64,000 nucleotides of DNA from Theileria orientalis strain Shintoku. Taxonomy: Eukaryota > Apicomplexa > Aconoidasida > Piroplasmida > Theileriidae. The notes under the pieces are model-generated. The model saw only the letters and a program-made list of their open reading frames with translations, ran no database searches and was not told the origin of the DNA. Shown here piece by piece: positions 20,909 to 31,233 of this stretch; the stretch's first letter is position 1; each line of letters begins with the position of its first letter. Position numbers and translations under genes: made by a program. Location: positions 930,001 through 994,000 of the forward strand of contig NC_025261.1 in the NCBI RefSeq assembly GCF_000740895.1, written 5' to 3'.

Positions 20909-22113
20909 TTATAGCTTATTGAGGTAGTCTAAAGATATTGCTGCGACCTTGCTCCAAAACGCCTTTTGAAGGTTTATTGGCAACTGTGAGGAGAGCTTTG
21001 AAAAGTCACTTCGCAGCATGTCGCAGGCCCTTTTAATTGGCATCGGGTCTTCATTTCCGTAGATGTTCTTTGAAAAATAGTTCACTGCAGGATCCAGGAA
21101 GAACACGTTAACTGATACGCACACTTCGATACTACTCGGTGCATCCTGTTTAAAAGCGGAATTGGTGCTTCTATCATTAAGGCCGTGACTCATGTATTCT
21201 ACAAAGACGTGTATGTGTGCATTGGTACCTTTAGACGATAGTGACTGCACTGCGTGTGACCAGGCTGGTGGAATGAATAGAATGTCCCCTGGACTTAACA
21301 GGACTTTAAGGGCTTCATCATAGGCCGATAATAAGTCCTTGTTGTTGTTACTTTCAAATTTACAAATGTTCTACAATTGTTTATTAACATCTTTATTTGA
21401 CGCTGTGTTATGCACTAAGTGTACAAGTGTGTGTGTGACTATGTAGATAATGGGTAAAATACGCGATATGGTGACGACGTGTCCGTTATTAACAGTTTGT
21501 GCAACGCTGATGGAGGAAACAGCAGTATTAACTTGTGGCCGTGCACCTGGACCAGGAAGTTCTGAAAACGATTACGGAGCTCGTTCACCTACGTCTACAG
21601 CGTCGTAGTGGGTCCAAAGCTCGAGGCCGCACTGCGAAATCCTGAACACGGTTGAGTGCACCTGGGACTTTTCCAAAGCTTCTGTGATTGAGTTGGGGAG
21701 CTTGAAGGTCTCCTCGAGGTATGGGTGGACTGATTCCAGTGTCGCTGGGTCCTTCCTTGGCCTGTGGCCCAGTGACCTGTAGTACAAGTACTCTGGCTCC
21801 TCGTCCAGACCCTTCTGAGACCTCTCGATCCTCTCAAACATCTCTAAAACGGTCATATATTCATACTCAAAGTTTTTTGACACGAAGTTAAGGTTAGATT
21901 CTCTCGAAACGTGCACTGAGATCCTACAGTCCTTAAGTATTGATTTCAGACGTTCTGGATTCCACTCCTCCAAACATCCTCCCAGTTCAGCACTAGAACA
22001 GCCTAAAAGTGACAAATTTAAGCATAAAGCGTGCCTGTTATCTTAAATGGGACGGATTCCTTTATCAAGGCCTTTATATCAGCATCTTTTAACACTGTTA
22101 ATGCCTGCTTCAT
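20909..22113 (-). CDS. TYW5: JmjC-domain tRNA wybutosine hydroxylase-like protein
   Basis: Four exons: 22113-22035, 22002-21593, 21561-21463, 21370-20909; 349 aa. The order of conserved blocks is that of TYW5: [79 protein letters not shown] and [16 protein letters not shown]. The Fe(II) ligands are visible as H-x-D in WTHYD and the distal His in WSHAV. TYW5 hydroxylates wybutosine at G37 of tRNA-Phe using 2-oxoglutarate. The first intron (22003-22034) appears to be GC-AG; no GT donor keeps the frame and the VPFKITG-CSS junction. It is convergent with the coiled-coil gene. Other small JmjC hydroxylases are possible, but RSLG-RKD favours TYW5. Confidence 0.9.
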
Positions 22114-22244
22114 ATACTATACCTTCAAAAATAACTACTGTGTAAGTATTCAAACATAAAAATATTAAATATTTCTGTAGTGAAATAAGGTGCGATACCG
22201 TATCACTAGTTTCATTATTCTACAGTCTATTTCTTTATTTAATT

Positions 22245-22952
22245 TTAATCGTCCCGACACCCAGTAAAATGTAGGCGAGTGCTTCCGCACTTTGTTTTTT
22301 TTAAGTATTTTTTCGACCCTGGAGACTCCTCTATAAAACTGTCTGATAATAGTCTGTTGTCGTTTAAATGTGTATCGATTTTGACTATTCTCGTTCCATC
22401 TTCAGAATCCCAAAAGTATATAATGCGTTCGAGGCTATTAGGTAAATCCTCTATAACGTGGTCACCAAGGGTTACGGTCCCTATTTTTAGTTCCTGGAGT
22501 GAATTTTTAACCTGAATTTTATTCAGTTCATGGTGGTTGTCGTAAACTTGGTGTACGTGTTCAGGTAGTGTGTCATCAAAATTAAGTGAAAATGGATTTC
22601 TTCTCAACACTTTGTACTTTCCATTAGATTCTTCTATGTACTCTGATACTATGGACCTGCCCGTAGAGTAATCGGTTACGACCTTTACTCTCTTCTTTTC
22701 GTTGGACTTGTCAATGGCAATGTGTCGAGACAAATAGTTGCAATTTCCCTTTTCAAATAAATTTCCGATCTTGATTTGACCTAAAATATGTTTTTTTGGG
22801 TCTTTGATCTTGACCACCAGTAAATCTGGGTTGTCTAAAACCGTTAGGTGGTTCCCAAAGTGGGTAGATTCTACGTCAAACTCAACACACTGTGGTTTAG
22901 TAAATAATATTGCTTGAGCGAAACTTGAGGTTAGAATTAGCAATTTAATCAT
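22245..22952 (-). CDS. Secreted hypothetical protein, lineage-specific
   Basis: Single exon, 235 aa from the ATG at 22952. MIKLLILTSSFAQAILFTKP is a good signal peptide with likely cleavage near residue 16-20. The mature part is mixed beta-type sequence with repeated D-x-x-T/S-x-x and charged turns (KIKDPKKHILGQIKIGN), ends in LHFTGCRDD, and has no membrane segment or GPI signal. The gene is AT-rich. I do not recognise it; the layout recalls secreted piroplasm proteins but no FAINT-type motif could be confirmed. It sits beside another lineage-specific gene (23065-23676) on the same strand. Confidence 0.7.
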   Translation of the reverse strand: MIKLLILTSSFAQAILFTKPQCVEFDVESTHFGNHLTVLDNPDLLVVKIKDPKKHILGQIKIGNLFEKGNCNYLSRHIAIDKSNEKKRVKVVTDYSTGRSIVSEYIEESNGKYKVLRRNPFSLNFDDTLPEHVHQVYDNHHELNKIQVKNSLQELKIGTVTLGDHVIEDLPNSLERIIYFWDSEDGTRIVKIDTHLNDNRLLSDSFIEESPGSKKYLKKTKCGSTRLHFTGCRDD

Positions 22953-23064
22953 TTTAGCACGACCGATATTAAATAAATGTGTTCTGGAAGTAAGTATTCC
23001 AGAGAAGTACACATCTTGCCTGCCACGTGCAGGATCCCATGATAAATATCATGGGCATAAAACT

Positions 23065-23676
23065 TCATTTGGGTGTAGAAATTTTTAATTTGGGCAGTTT
23101 TTTATTTTTCTTAGCTGGTCTTGATTTTTCAGATCCATGTGCTGACTTTGACTTAGGTTTCATACGGTTGGCTATGATCTCAAAACTCTTAGATCCCTCA
23201 GGCAACGGCAACACAAAAATATTAGATTTAGGAATCTTTGATAAACAACAAAAGTCCTTTTTAAACAGTTTTAAGGGTTTCTGTTTATTTGAATAGCTGT
23301 AGTTCGGTATCAATTTGACTCCAAACTTGCTTTGCGGTATTCCGGGAGTACGCTCATCTGAACAGTGCTGTATATTATTGGTTGAATCGCAATAGTGTGG
23401 GCCAATCGATAATCCAATTGGTTTCGAATCACAAAATTCGCAACCACCTACATTATTGAGTAAACTAAAGGACTAACAGATGTTGCAGATTCCACAGCAA
23501 TCAGAATTGCCTTTTATATTTACTGAATTATGATCAGGAAAATCGTCATAAACATTGTTACAAACGTCGCAAATATCAGAGAACTCATCCCTAAAGGTAA
23601 TAATTTGCCTGTGTGCTTACCAGGAATGGAGGTACAAATCGTCATCGCAACAGCAACTATCGCAATAGTCGCACAT
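23065..23676 (-). CDS. Cysteine-rich small protein with basic C-terminus
   Basis: Three exons: 23676-23621, 23590-23478, 23447-23065; 183 aa, introns exactly 30 nt each. The N-terminal 90 residues are packed with Cys and Asp: MCDYCDSCCCDDD, DICDVCNNV, DCCGICNICGGCEFCD, HYC and QHC, 15 Cys in all, mostly as C-x2-C pairs. The rest is basic, ending KSKSAHGSEKSRPAKKNKKL. There is no signal peptide. The pattern suggests metal binding, perhaps with nucleic acid or an acidic partner through the basic tail, but this is inference. I know no family like it. The model is supported by frame-exact 30-nt introns that remove in-frame stops and join Cys motifs. Confidence 0.65.
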
Positions 23677-24435
23677 CTTAAATAAAATCTGGTGGTTAAA
23701 TTATTTGAACGACAAATAATTAGTACATTTAGTTTTTAAAATAACTATAATGATGAAACTTTACGTTTTAATGATTATAAATAATATATAAAGTGGATCG
23801 CGCTAAGTACCAAAATATTATTTGCATGTATAATTTTTTTGACGCATAATTTAAGACTTAATTTTACTGCTTAATATAATGGATATGGCTCCTATTGTAT
23901 GTGTTTACTGAGTTTTGAGGCTAAATAATAATACATATATCAAAATTCTAAAATATATAGTATATATTGTATTTTCACTCAAAAACATGAATGTGTACAA
24001 AAAGAATCATAATTATATAAAAAGAGATTTTGTTTTAATATTGATTAAAGGTATTAAATGTTTTAAATAATTACATGATTAACAAACTGAATAATAGACA
24101 ATAAAACTTAATTAAGGTTATGAATATTGTGTGGATTTTTCAACAGGGTTATAATAATATGTGTTATTAAAAGAACCGGTGAATCAAATTTGAATGAATT
24201 CTTTGATTCAGTGATTAAAACAAGTAAGTCAGATTAAAAGTGAGGCAAAAAATGTAAAAGAATTTATCTAATTTAAGTTTTAGATAATATTTTCTAAGAA
24301 TGTACATAAATTTAACGTTTATAAAAAATTGAGCAAAATGTGTAATGATTATACCATTCTGATCCATGTAGATCTAAATCCCCAACATATACCATATTAA
24401 TTTTACAAATGTTAAGATTTCGCTAAAATGATCAG
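23677..24435. other. Divergent AT-rich spacer
   Basis: Very AT-rich promoter region shared by the Cys-rich gene (minus) and the diacylglycerol kinase (plus). Contains TATA-rich runs; no ORF with coding character. Confidence 0.5.
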
Positions 24436-26392
24436 ATGAAATATATATATATATTTGTAAACCCGGAAAGCGGTGGAAGGAACGCTTGGCAGTTTGTTGA
24501 GGTATGTTTTTTTAGTGGTTATTCATTGATTTCATTTCGTATATTATTTGTTAAAATCAACCCTTTATTCTCAAGTAAAATAGCATATAAATAAGTTTAA
24601 CCATTAATTCAGTAATTTAATTGATTATTTTTTTTTTAGCCAAGCGTAGAGGTAGTTCAGTTTTCGCAACCAATTTCGCTGAATGTCCACATTTACTCTA
24701 TTTTTGAGGGAAGTAGTGGCAATAAACCCGGATTTAAAAATTTAAAGCAGTTAATCGAAGACGGGAAGCCAGACGAATGTTAGTTTAAATTTAATTTAAA
24801 TCTCATCTACATGATTGATAACTTTTATGGAATTAATTTAGTGGTTTTGGTTGTAACCGCCGGGGGAGATGGCACGTTAACATGGGTGTTTTCAGAGGTG
24901 GAAAAGCATAAAATAAATCCAGATTTCCTGGCATTCGGAATAATTCCATACGGAACAGGTATGTTGTGTTAAAGTGGCTTTCATGACTAAATAACGGACT
25001 AATAAATCTTTTAGGAAATGACTTTGCTAGAGCTGTAAATTGGAACAGTTATCATAATTTTAAGCCTTTTGTAGATAACCTGAGACCGTAAGTTTTATTT
25101 AAATAGTATCGTGTAATGATTTGAATTCTTTAAAGGATTCATCAAACTCTTTAGATTGAGATGCTATTTTAATCGACTTTTAAAATGTTCTTATATTTTA
25201 CATGATTTCTGGACGGTACTTCTGAGAGTACATCCAGATGGAAAATTTAACAAAATTAACTCCAAAACTAGATTTAAGGTAAGATCAGATGAATAAATTA
25301 GGATATATTGCAGTATTAGTTAATTTAAATCACCCCTTAGAAGTTATAGTATTATTGATTACAATAATATAGACAATAATATTGACTATAATAATATTGA
25401 TTACAATTATAATGTTAATTGTTAATAGGAGGATATATGTGATGATAAAGGTGAACTTAAAAAGGCAATGAAATTTATGATGGGCAACTATTTTAGTATT
25501 GGTACTGAAAGTAGAGTTGGAAGAGGATTTGATAGACATAGGACTAATAATTCATGTTTTAACAAAGTGGTTAGTTACGAGAATATGATAATGATGGCGT
25601 TATAGAGATACGTTGTTGAGGCGTTTAAAAAGAATTTCATGGGCCCAGTATATGTAAACAAACAAGTTGACAGAATGGTCACTGGAGAGAATTTTGATAA
25701 AATTGTATTTACATCAGAAACCGAAGAGGACGATGATGGAAATAATTATCCGACGTTAACTAAAGCAATAAGCTTAGTCGCAGGGAATATACCAAGCTTT
25801 TCATCAGGAATTGATCCATTTAGAACAGGCAGAAGAATAGGGTTACAAAATTTAACACAGGTTAGAATCCACACAAATAGAGATAAATTGACGATGTGTT
25901 GCTAGTCTAGTTGTCATAATATTGATTATGTGGTGGAAAACAATGTGTAGGATGAGTTGTCGGACTTGGTGAAAGCAGAGCAAACGATGGGAGATAGAAC
26001 AATGGAATTTTATCTGTACAAAAGGATGCAGGATATTGGTCTTGACATGGTAAGTTAATCTCGTATATATATGCGTTAATCTATTAGTTAAAATGATGTG
26101 TACAAAATTTATTGTAAAAATTAAATAATATTTAGTTGAAATTTGGAAGATCTAAGAGAGTACACGTGGGAGCAGGCCCATGGAAGATATACTTTAAAAA
26201 ATTGCCTCCTAACGAAAAATGTTACTTTCAAGTTGGTTTCTATGAAAAATAAAATTAGGAATATTTAAAGTAGTTATAGTAGATAGTTGGCAAAAATAAT
26301 TGGGATAACAGGTGGATGGCGAATTTTTTCTAATGTTCCAACCAATGGAAGTTGAAATTAGACACTATAAAACTATTAATGTTTTAAAATAA
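24436..26392 (+). CDS. Diacylglycerol kinase, minimal catalytic form
   Basis: Ten exons: 24436-24501, 24640-24778, 24842-24958, 25015-25087, 25155-25278, 25429-25569, 25606-25860, 25951-26049, 26136-26231, 26312-26392; 396 aa. The catalytic domain starts at residue 4 (IYIFVNPESGGRNAWQF) and has the glycine-rich VVTAGGDGTLTWVFSEVEKH and GIIPYGTGNDFARAVNW motifs. The accessory domain shows MMGNYFSIGTESRVGRGFDRHR and later KRVHVGAGPWKIYF. It converts diacylglycerol to phosphatidic acid. There are no C1, EF-hand, PH or membrane segments, so it is a bare DAGKc plus DAGKa enzyme. The gene is AT-rich. Exon 5 (25155-25278) is the least conserved join. Confidence 0.92.
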
Positions 26393-26449
26393 TTTTTGTG
26401 CTTTTTTGTATCATAATAAATAAAGTTTATATAAATAGAAGATAGTAAG

Positions 26450-29199
26450 ATGCCGCCGTTCGATCCTTCCAAGTTGCAGGTACGGCATAGCGTAAACATG
26501 GAAAAAACGAACCTTCAGGTCAAAAATAAAATGCCCGCAGCTGTACAAATTACAGCGGAGCAGATATTGCGGGACGCAGTGGAATGGCAAGCAAAAGAAG
26601 TTAAAACAACAAAGCAGACTATCGCAGATGAGGAAGAGCTAAGTTACTACAAGTGAGTTTGATATAAAGTGGACTTTTATGTGATTTGTGACGAAAGTGG
26701 ATATAAATTAATATTTAGGGCTCAAAAAAGGAAGGAGTTTGAGGATACGCTGAGAAGGCAGAGGCATCATATAGGAACGTGGATAAAATACGCAGTATGG
26801 GAGGCAAATCAGCAGGAATTTAGAAGGTGTGTTAAAACGGCCTATATTCTCATGACTTCCAACACTATATAAACGTTTAGAGCAAGATCGGTGTTTGAAA
26901 GAGCGTTGCTCGTGGACCCGAACAACCCATCACTGTGGCTGCGGTACATAGAGACGGAGATGAAAAATAAGAACATAAACTCGGCGAGGAACCTGTTCGA
27001 CAGAGTGGTGTGCCTGCTGCCGAGAATTGACCAGTTCTGGTTCAAGTACGCACACTTCGAAGAGTTGCTGGGAAACTACGCAGGCTCGAGAAGTGTGTAC
27101 GAAAGGTAAGACGAGTACAGAAAAACTTAGTAGAGTATATGCCATTAAGGACACGAACACAAACGGAGTGTAGGTGGATGGAGTGGAATCCGGAGGACAA
27201 GGGGTGGATGCTGTACATTAAATTCGAAGAAAGATGCGGAGAGCTGGAAAGATGCAGAGAAATATTCAATAGGTAAGCGTACGACGGAAAGAGTGATTGA
27301 TTAGGTACATTGAAAATAGGCCGAGCTGCGAGTCGTTCCTGAAGCTGGTTAAGTTTGAAGAAAAGTACAAAAACGTATCAAGAGCACGCTCAGCATACGT
27401 TAAATGTGTAAGTTTCAGATATGAGATTAGTTAGTCAGCACTGTAGTGGACCTAAAATAAAAACTAGTTAAAAGCTGATTGGATGTGAGTAATGGATAAC
27501 GTAGATTGAGCTGCTGGACGTGGAGTTCTTGGACGAGGAGTTCTTTATTAAATTCGCAGAATTTGAACAGCGCCACAACAACCTAGAAGGAGCATCGAGA
27601 GTATACGAGCAGGGCCTGAAGCTCCTGGAAAAGGCGAAGTCAGAAGAGCTCTACAAGAAGTTCGTGTCCTTCCAAAAGCAGTACAAGGATAGAGAGACCA
27701 TAGACGAGCTGATAAGCACGAAAAAGAGAAACGAGTACGAGGAGTCGATCCTGGAAAACGAGTACAACTACGACGTCTGGTTCAACTACCTGAGGCTGGA
27801 GGAGTCGATCCTGGATGAAATGACGAAGGCAGCGCCGGAAGACAAGGTGGAGGCGCAGAAGCTGAGGATATGCGAGCTCTACGAAAGAGCAATATCGAAC
27901 GTGCCGAGGGACAAGAACAGGAAGCTGTGGAGGAGGTACAGCTACCTGTGGATCTACTACGCAATATTCAGCGAACTGCAGCTGAGCTCTCAGGAGAGAG
28001 CGACGCAGATATACCTGAAGGCGCTGGAGATATTGCCAAAGGACTTTGCGAAGTTTTACATACTGCTATCGCAACTATACGTAAGTTACCATCTAGCGGT
28101 GGTTACAGTTAATAATTAGCCCATTGACACTAGCGGCAGTAGCGGTATTATAGTAGTAGTGGCAGTAGCCATATAAGTTAGATTTACTGATGTGCTAGGG
28201 TAACTAGTGGTTCTTATTCGAATTAATTGATAATTTAGTTGAGAATGGGAAACTTGGAAAAAATGAGAAAGACATTTGGACGGGGAATAGGAGAGTGCAA
28301 GAAGGCGAAAATATTTGAAAATTATGCAGAAATAGAGTTGAAACTAGGAAACGTAGATAGGTGCAGAATAATACACTCAAAATACGTGGAATCGTATCCA
28401 TTCAGTCCACAGGTATGTCATAGTTATCACAAACACACGTACGGTTTTTGTATATGGACATAAATAAATACAGATGCATAAAGGTAGTTATATATATATA
28501 TATATGTAAGTGTATTGATTTATTGTATATTAATGAGATGATTGCTAATTGACAAATGCGTAGAGTTGGATTAGTTTCATCGATCTTGAGTTATTATTGA
28601 ACGAGATGGGAAGAGTGCGTGGACTGTGTGAGTCAGCAATAGAAATGGACCAGATGAATAACCCGGAGTTGATATGGAACAAGTACCTGGACATTGAAAA
28701 GAACGTGGCACAAAATTACCAAAACGTGCAAAAGTTGTACCAAAGACTCCTGTTGAAGACTACACACCCAAAGGTAAGTAGAGGACTGTAAAGCAGCAGT
28801 TAAGTAGTTACAGGTAGTTACATAAGTTTATACGGGCTTTGGTATAATGGTACCACGTAGGTGTTTAAGGAATACTCGCTCTATGAATTTGAGAACGGAA
28901 TGCACACGAACGGACGCAACGTGATAGAAAAGGGGCTTGAAATATACAAGAATGAAAACTCGCACGTGGAGCGCGCACAGTTGCTCGTGTACCTGCTGCA
29001 AATGGAAAAAAAGTTCGGAACCTCGAAGGACGTGGAAAAGGCGAAGAAGAGGCAGGCGAAAAAGGTGCTGAGGAAGAGGAAGTTGCAGGACCAGACCACA
29101 GTCGAGGACATAGTGTACGTGTTCCCGGACGACGGAACGACGAACAAGATACTGCAAAACGCACTGAAGTGGAAGCAGACACAAATAAAAGCAAATTGA
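26450..29199 (+). CDS. CLF1: Crooked-neck-like splicing factor (Clf1/Syf3), HAT repeats
   Basis: Nine exons: 26450-26652, 26719-26826, 26881-27105, 27174-27272, 27305-27407, 27505-28080, 28239-28412, 28564-28773, 28861-29199; 678 aa. Hallmarks of CRNKL1/Clf1 are the N-terminal [20 protein letters not shown], then [20 protein letters not shown], and about 15 HAT repeats such as [40 protein letters not shown] and [19 protein letters not shown]. It is a scaffold of the NTC/Prp19-related complex in the active spliceosome. The last exon ends in a basic segment. Introns keep HAT-repeat phase throughout, which makes the model secure. It is convergent with the gene at 29478-30252, with tandem repeats between. 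Confidence 0.96.
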
Positions 29200-29237
29200 T
29201 CTTTAATTTGCTAATGTGTTTAAGAACTACTTCAGTA

Positions 29238-29372
29238 TTATCAGAGTGTCATCAGAGTAATATCAGAGTGTCATCAGAGTAATATCTAGGCATTATTAGA
29301 GTCTTATCTGAGTAATATCTGAGTGTTATTAGTGTGTTATCTGAGTGACATCAGAGTAAAACCTGAGTGTTC
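29238..29372. repeat. Degenerate tandem repeat, 11-nt unit in pairs
   Basis: Diverged copies of ATCAGAGTGTC / ATCAGAGTAAT, cleanest at 29240-29282 and drifting to ATCTGAGTGTT further right. It lies in the 3'-3' spacer between CLF1 and the seven-exon unknown gene, probably within their 3' UTRs. Confidence 0.8.
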
Positions 29373-29477
29373 AATGTATATATATTAACTGCTGTAAGAG
29401 AGGTGAATATGGTACAATTATTAAAAATAAGTTGGAAAGTAACGATGTAAACAGTATATTGAGAAGATGGAGGTAAA

Positions 29478-30252
29478 CTATTTCTTGTTGCGGTGAGTGC
29501 TCCTCATGATAGTGTGAGAGCTGTGTCGGCCGGTCTTCATCCTCTGCATACAGTAGCTTGTGGCCACGTTGTCCAGAAGAAGCCTCTCGTATCTGTTGTC
29601 GTCCTCCTGTATTGACATTGTGTGCTACATTCGAGAGAATCGAGAGGGGAGTGAATAAATAGGTGAGTAGATAATGGCAAACTCGGGAGATGTTCTCTAA
29701 ACGATTCAGCTCAGTTTTAATGTTTTCCATGTAAAGCTTCTAAAAATCATTAAATAATTGGTGGAATTACAATTGCTTGAAAGTCCTCCTTATACAGGTA
29801 CATGAGCGGCTTGCGGGAGTGATCAGTTACACACAGCAATGTCTCATTCTGTGGCAAAATTAGTCAAGTGATTGAGTTGATGTGCTTAAAATAAGTTAAA
29901 TACGGGCACCTTTCCGTTAAGCAGTGTATTGAATACAAAGAATTGTTTGCCCCAAGGCTCAATCTGAAGAAAGAATGTTTATAAGTAGGCGTGTGGGAGT
30001 GGCCTCTAAAGTGATTGGTGGCGTTGGTAACTAAGGCTAATAATTAAGGCACATTACTGGGTGGAGTGGAGAAGAGTTGGAAGGTGGCCATTCCCCAAGT
30101 TTCATTCGCTTATACTGGAGTTCTGATAAAAATTATTAGATATGTTAACAACCTTTCCATGCCTTCGATCGCACTAAAAAGAATTAGATTATTGTCGCTT
30201 TACCTGGATAATACTGTACACACCCTTTAATCTTCTGTCGTAAGACACTCAT
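29478..30252 (-). CDS. Small conserved-looking unknown protein, seven exons
   Basis: Seven exons: 30252-30204, 30173-30153, 30122-30058, 29963-29910, 29848-29771, 29739-29683, 29624-29478; 156 aa with every junction in phase. The product begins MSVLRQKIKGCVQYYPVRSK, is basic, has EPWGKQFFVFNTLLNGK and a strand-like TLLCVTDHSRKPLMYLYKED, and ends in a very basic tail (RMKTGRHSSHTIMRSTHRNK). No membrane segment. Size, charge and tail resemble a ribosomal or other RNP protein, possibly organellar, but I do not recognise a family. Exon 2 is only 21 nt; four introns are 30-31 or about 60 nt. Splice choices rest on frame and on avoiding stops. Confidence 0.7.
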
Positions 30253-30382
30253 TTTGTCATTCTGCCCTTATTAAGTGTAATTATATACTAGTGACGTAGG
30301 AAGGCTACACCACAACGTAGTAAATGAATGTGTTAGGAATCATTATAAATTTAAACATTTGCAAACAAATTAATTAATAACA

Positions 30383-31169
30383 TTAATTCGACTTGTTTAA
30401 GTTTTTAGAAAGGTCTTTAGAATTTTCAAATCCGTGATAATCTGCCGAGTATGCTCTAGCGATTGGACGACTCCCAGCTCTACCTAATCCTACCCAGCAT
30501 TGTAGAACATTGTCGAAAGATATATTTTTATCCTCGTTGCTATTCTTATGATGGTTATTACCGTCAGAATTATTTAGTTTATCCTATGTGTGTTAGTTAG
30601 TAAATAGTGTGTAAACTAACATTAATCTCCTTAGCAAATTCTATTGCTTGTCTCTTTGAGGCCTGGATTCCATGTTTTTTGACCGGAAAGGGTTTCCCGT
30701 TAAGTTTATTATATTCCAGCCAGAGAACTTCCCATTGTTCATTAACCTCGTCAAAAACCAACTTGCAGTTTTCAAACTTATCTGTAACATCAAAATAATT
30801 GGAAGGAATTGTAACGGTGGTAACTTTTTTCTTATGTGTGGGCCTTATCCTGAAATTTTGAATTAAACACGGTGAATCTAACCTGTTGCGGGATTGTTCA
30901 ATATATTTATTTCCAACTCCCCAATTGAAGGTATATTCTACCAACTTAACATTATTGAGTTTTAAATTGCTTGAAGCATCTTCTGATGATTCTGAAGGAT
31001 TGGAATCAGGCGATGGACAATAATCATTACGTGATGGTGTATTAAATGAACGAAAATGTATTTTATGTAAATTATCAAATACATAGTTTAAATTGGAAAA
31101 TAATCTGTTGTTGTATTTTACAATCATTAGCAAAAGATAAATTATTTGTAAATATGTGTTACTACACAT
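30383..31169 (-). CDS. AP2-domain protein with organellar-type leader
   Basis: Two exons: 31169-30621 and 30583-30383, 37-nt intron; 249 aa. Residues 130-180 read KLVFDEVNEQWEVLWLEYN then FPVKKHGIQASKRQAIEFA, matching the three strands and helix of an apicomplexan AP2 domain (W-x-V-x-W ... F-x-V-K-K-x-G ... A-I-x-F). The N-terminus (MIVKYNNRLFSNLNYVFDNL followed by HKIHFRSF) is basic, aromatic and free of acidic residues, more like a mitochondrial presequence than a nuclear protein. A second, upstream Met is used in the given span. Either an ApiAP2 transcription factor or, as the leader suggests, an AP2-fold organellar (ribosome-associated) protein. Confidence 0.75.
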
Positions 31170-31233
31170 CGGGTTGTAATTGTAGTATTCTACACTAATT
31201 TGGCTGTTTATTTGTATAATTGTACTTTAAAAG

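Noticed and set aside
28484..28506. TATATA run as a regulatory element
   Set aside because: It is inside a CLF1 intron and is a simple dinucleotide run.
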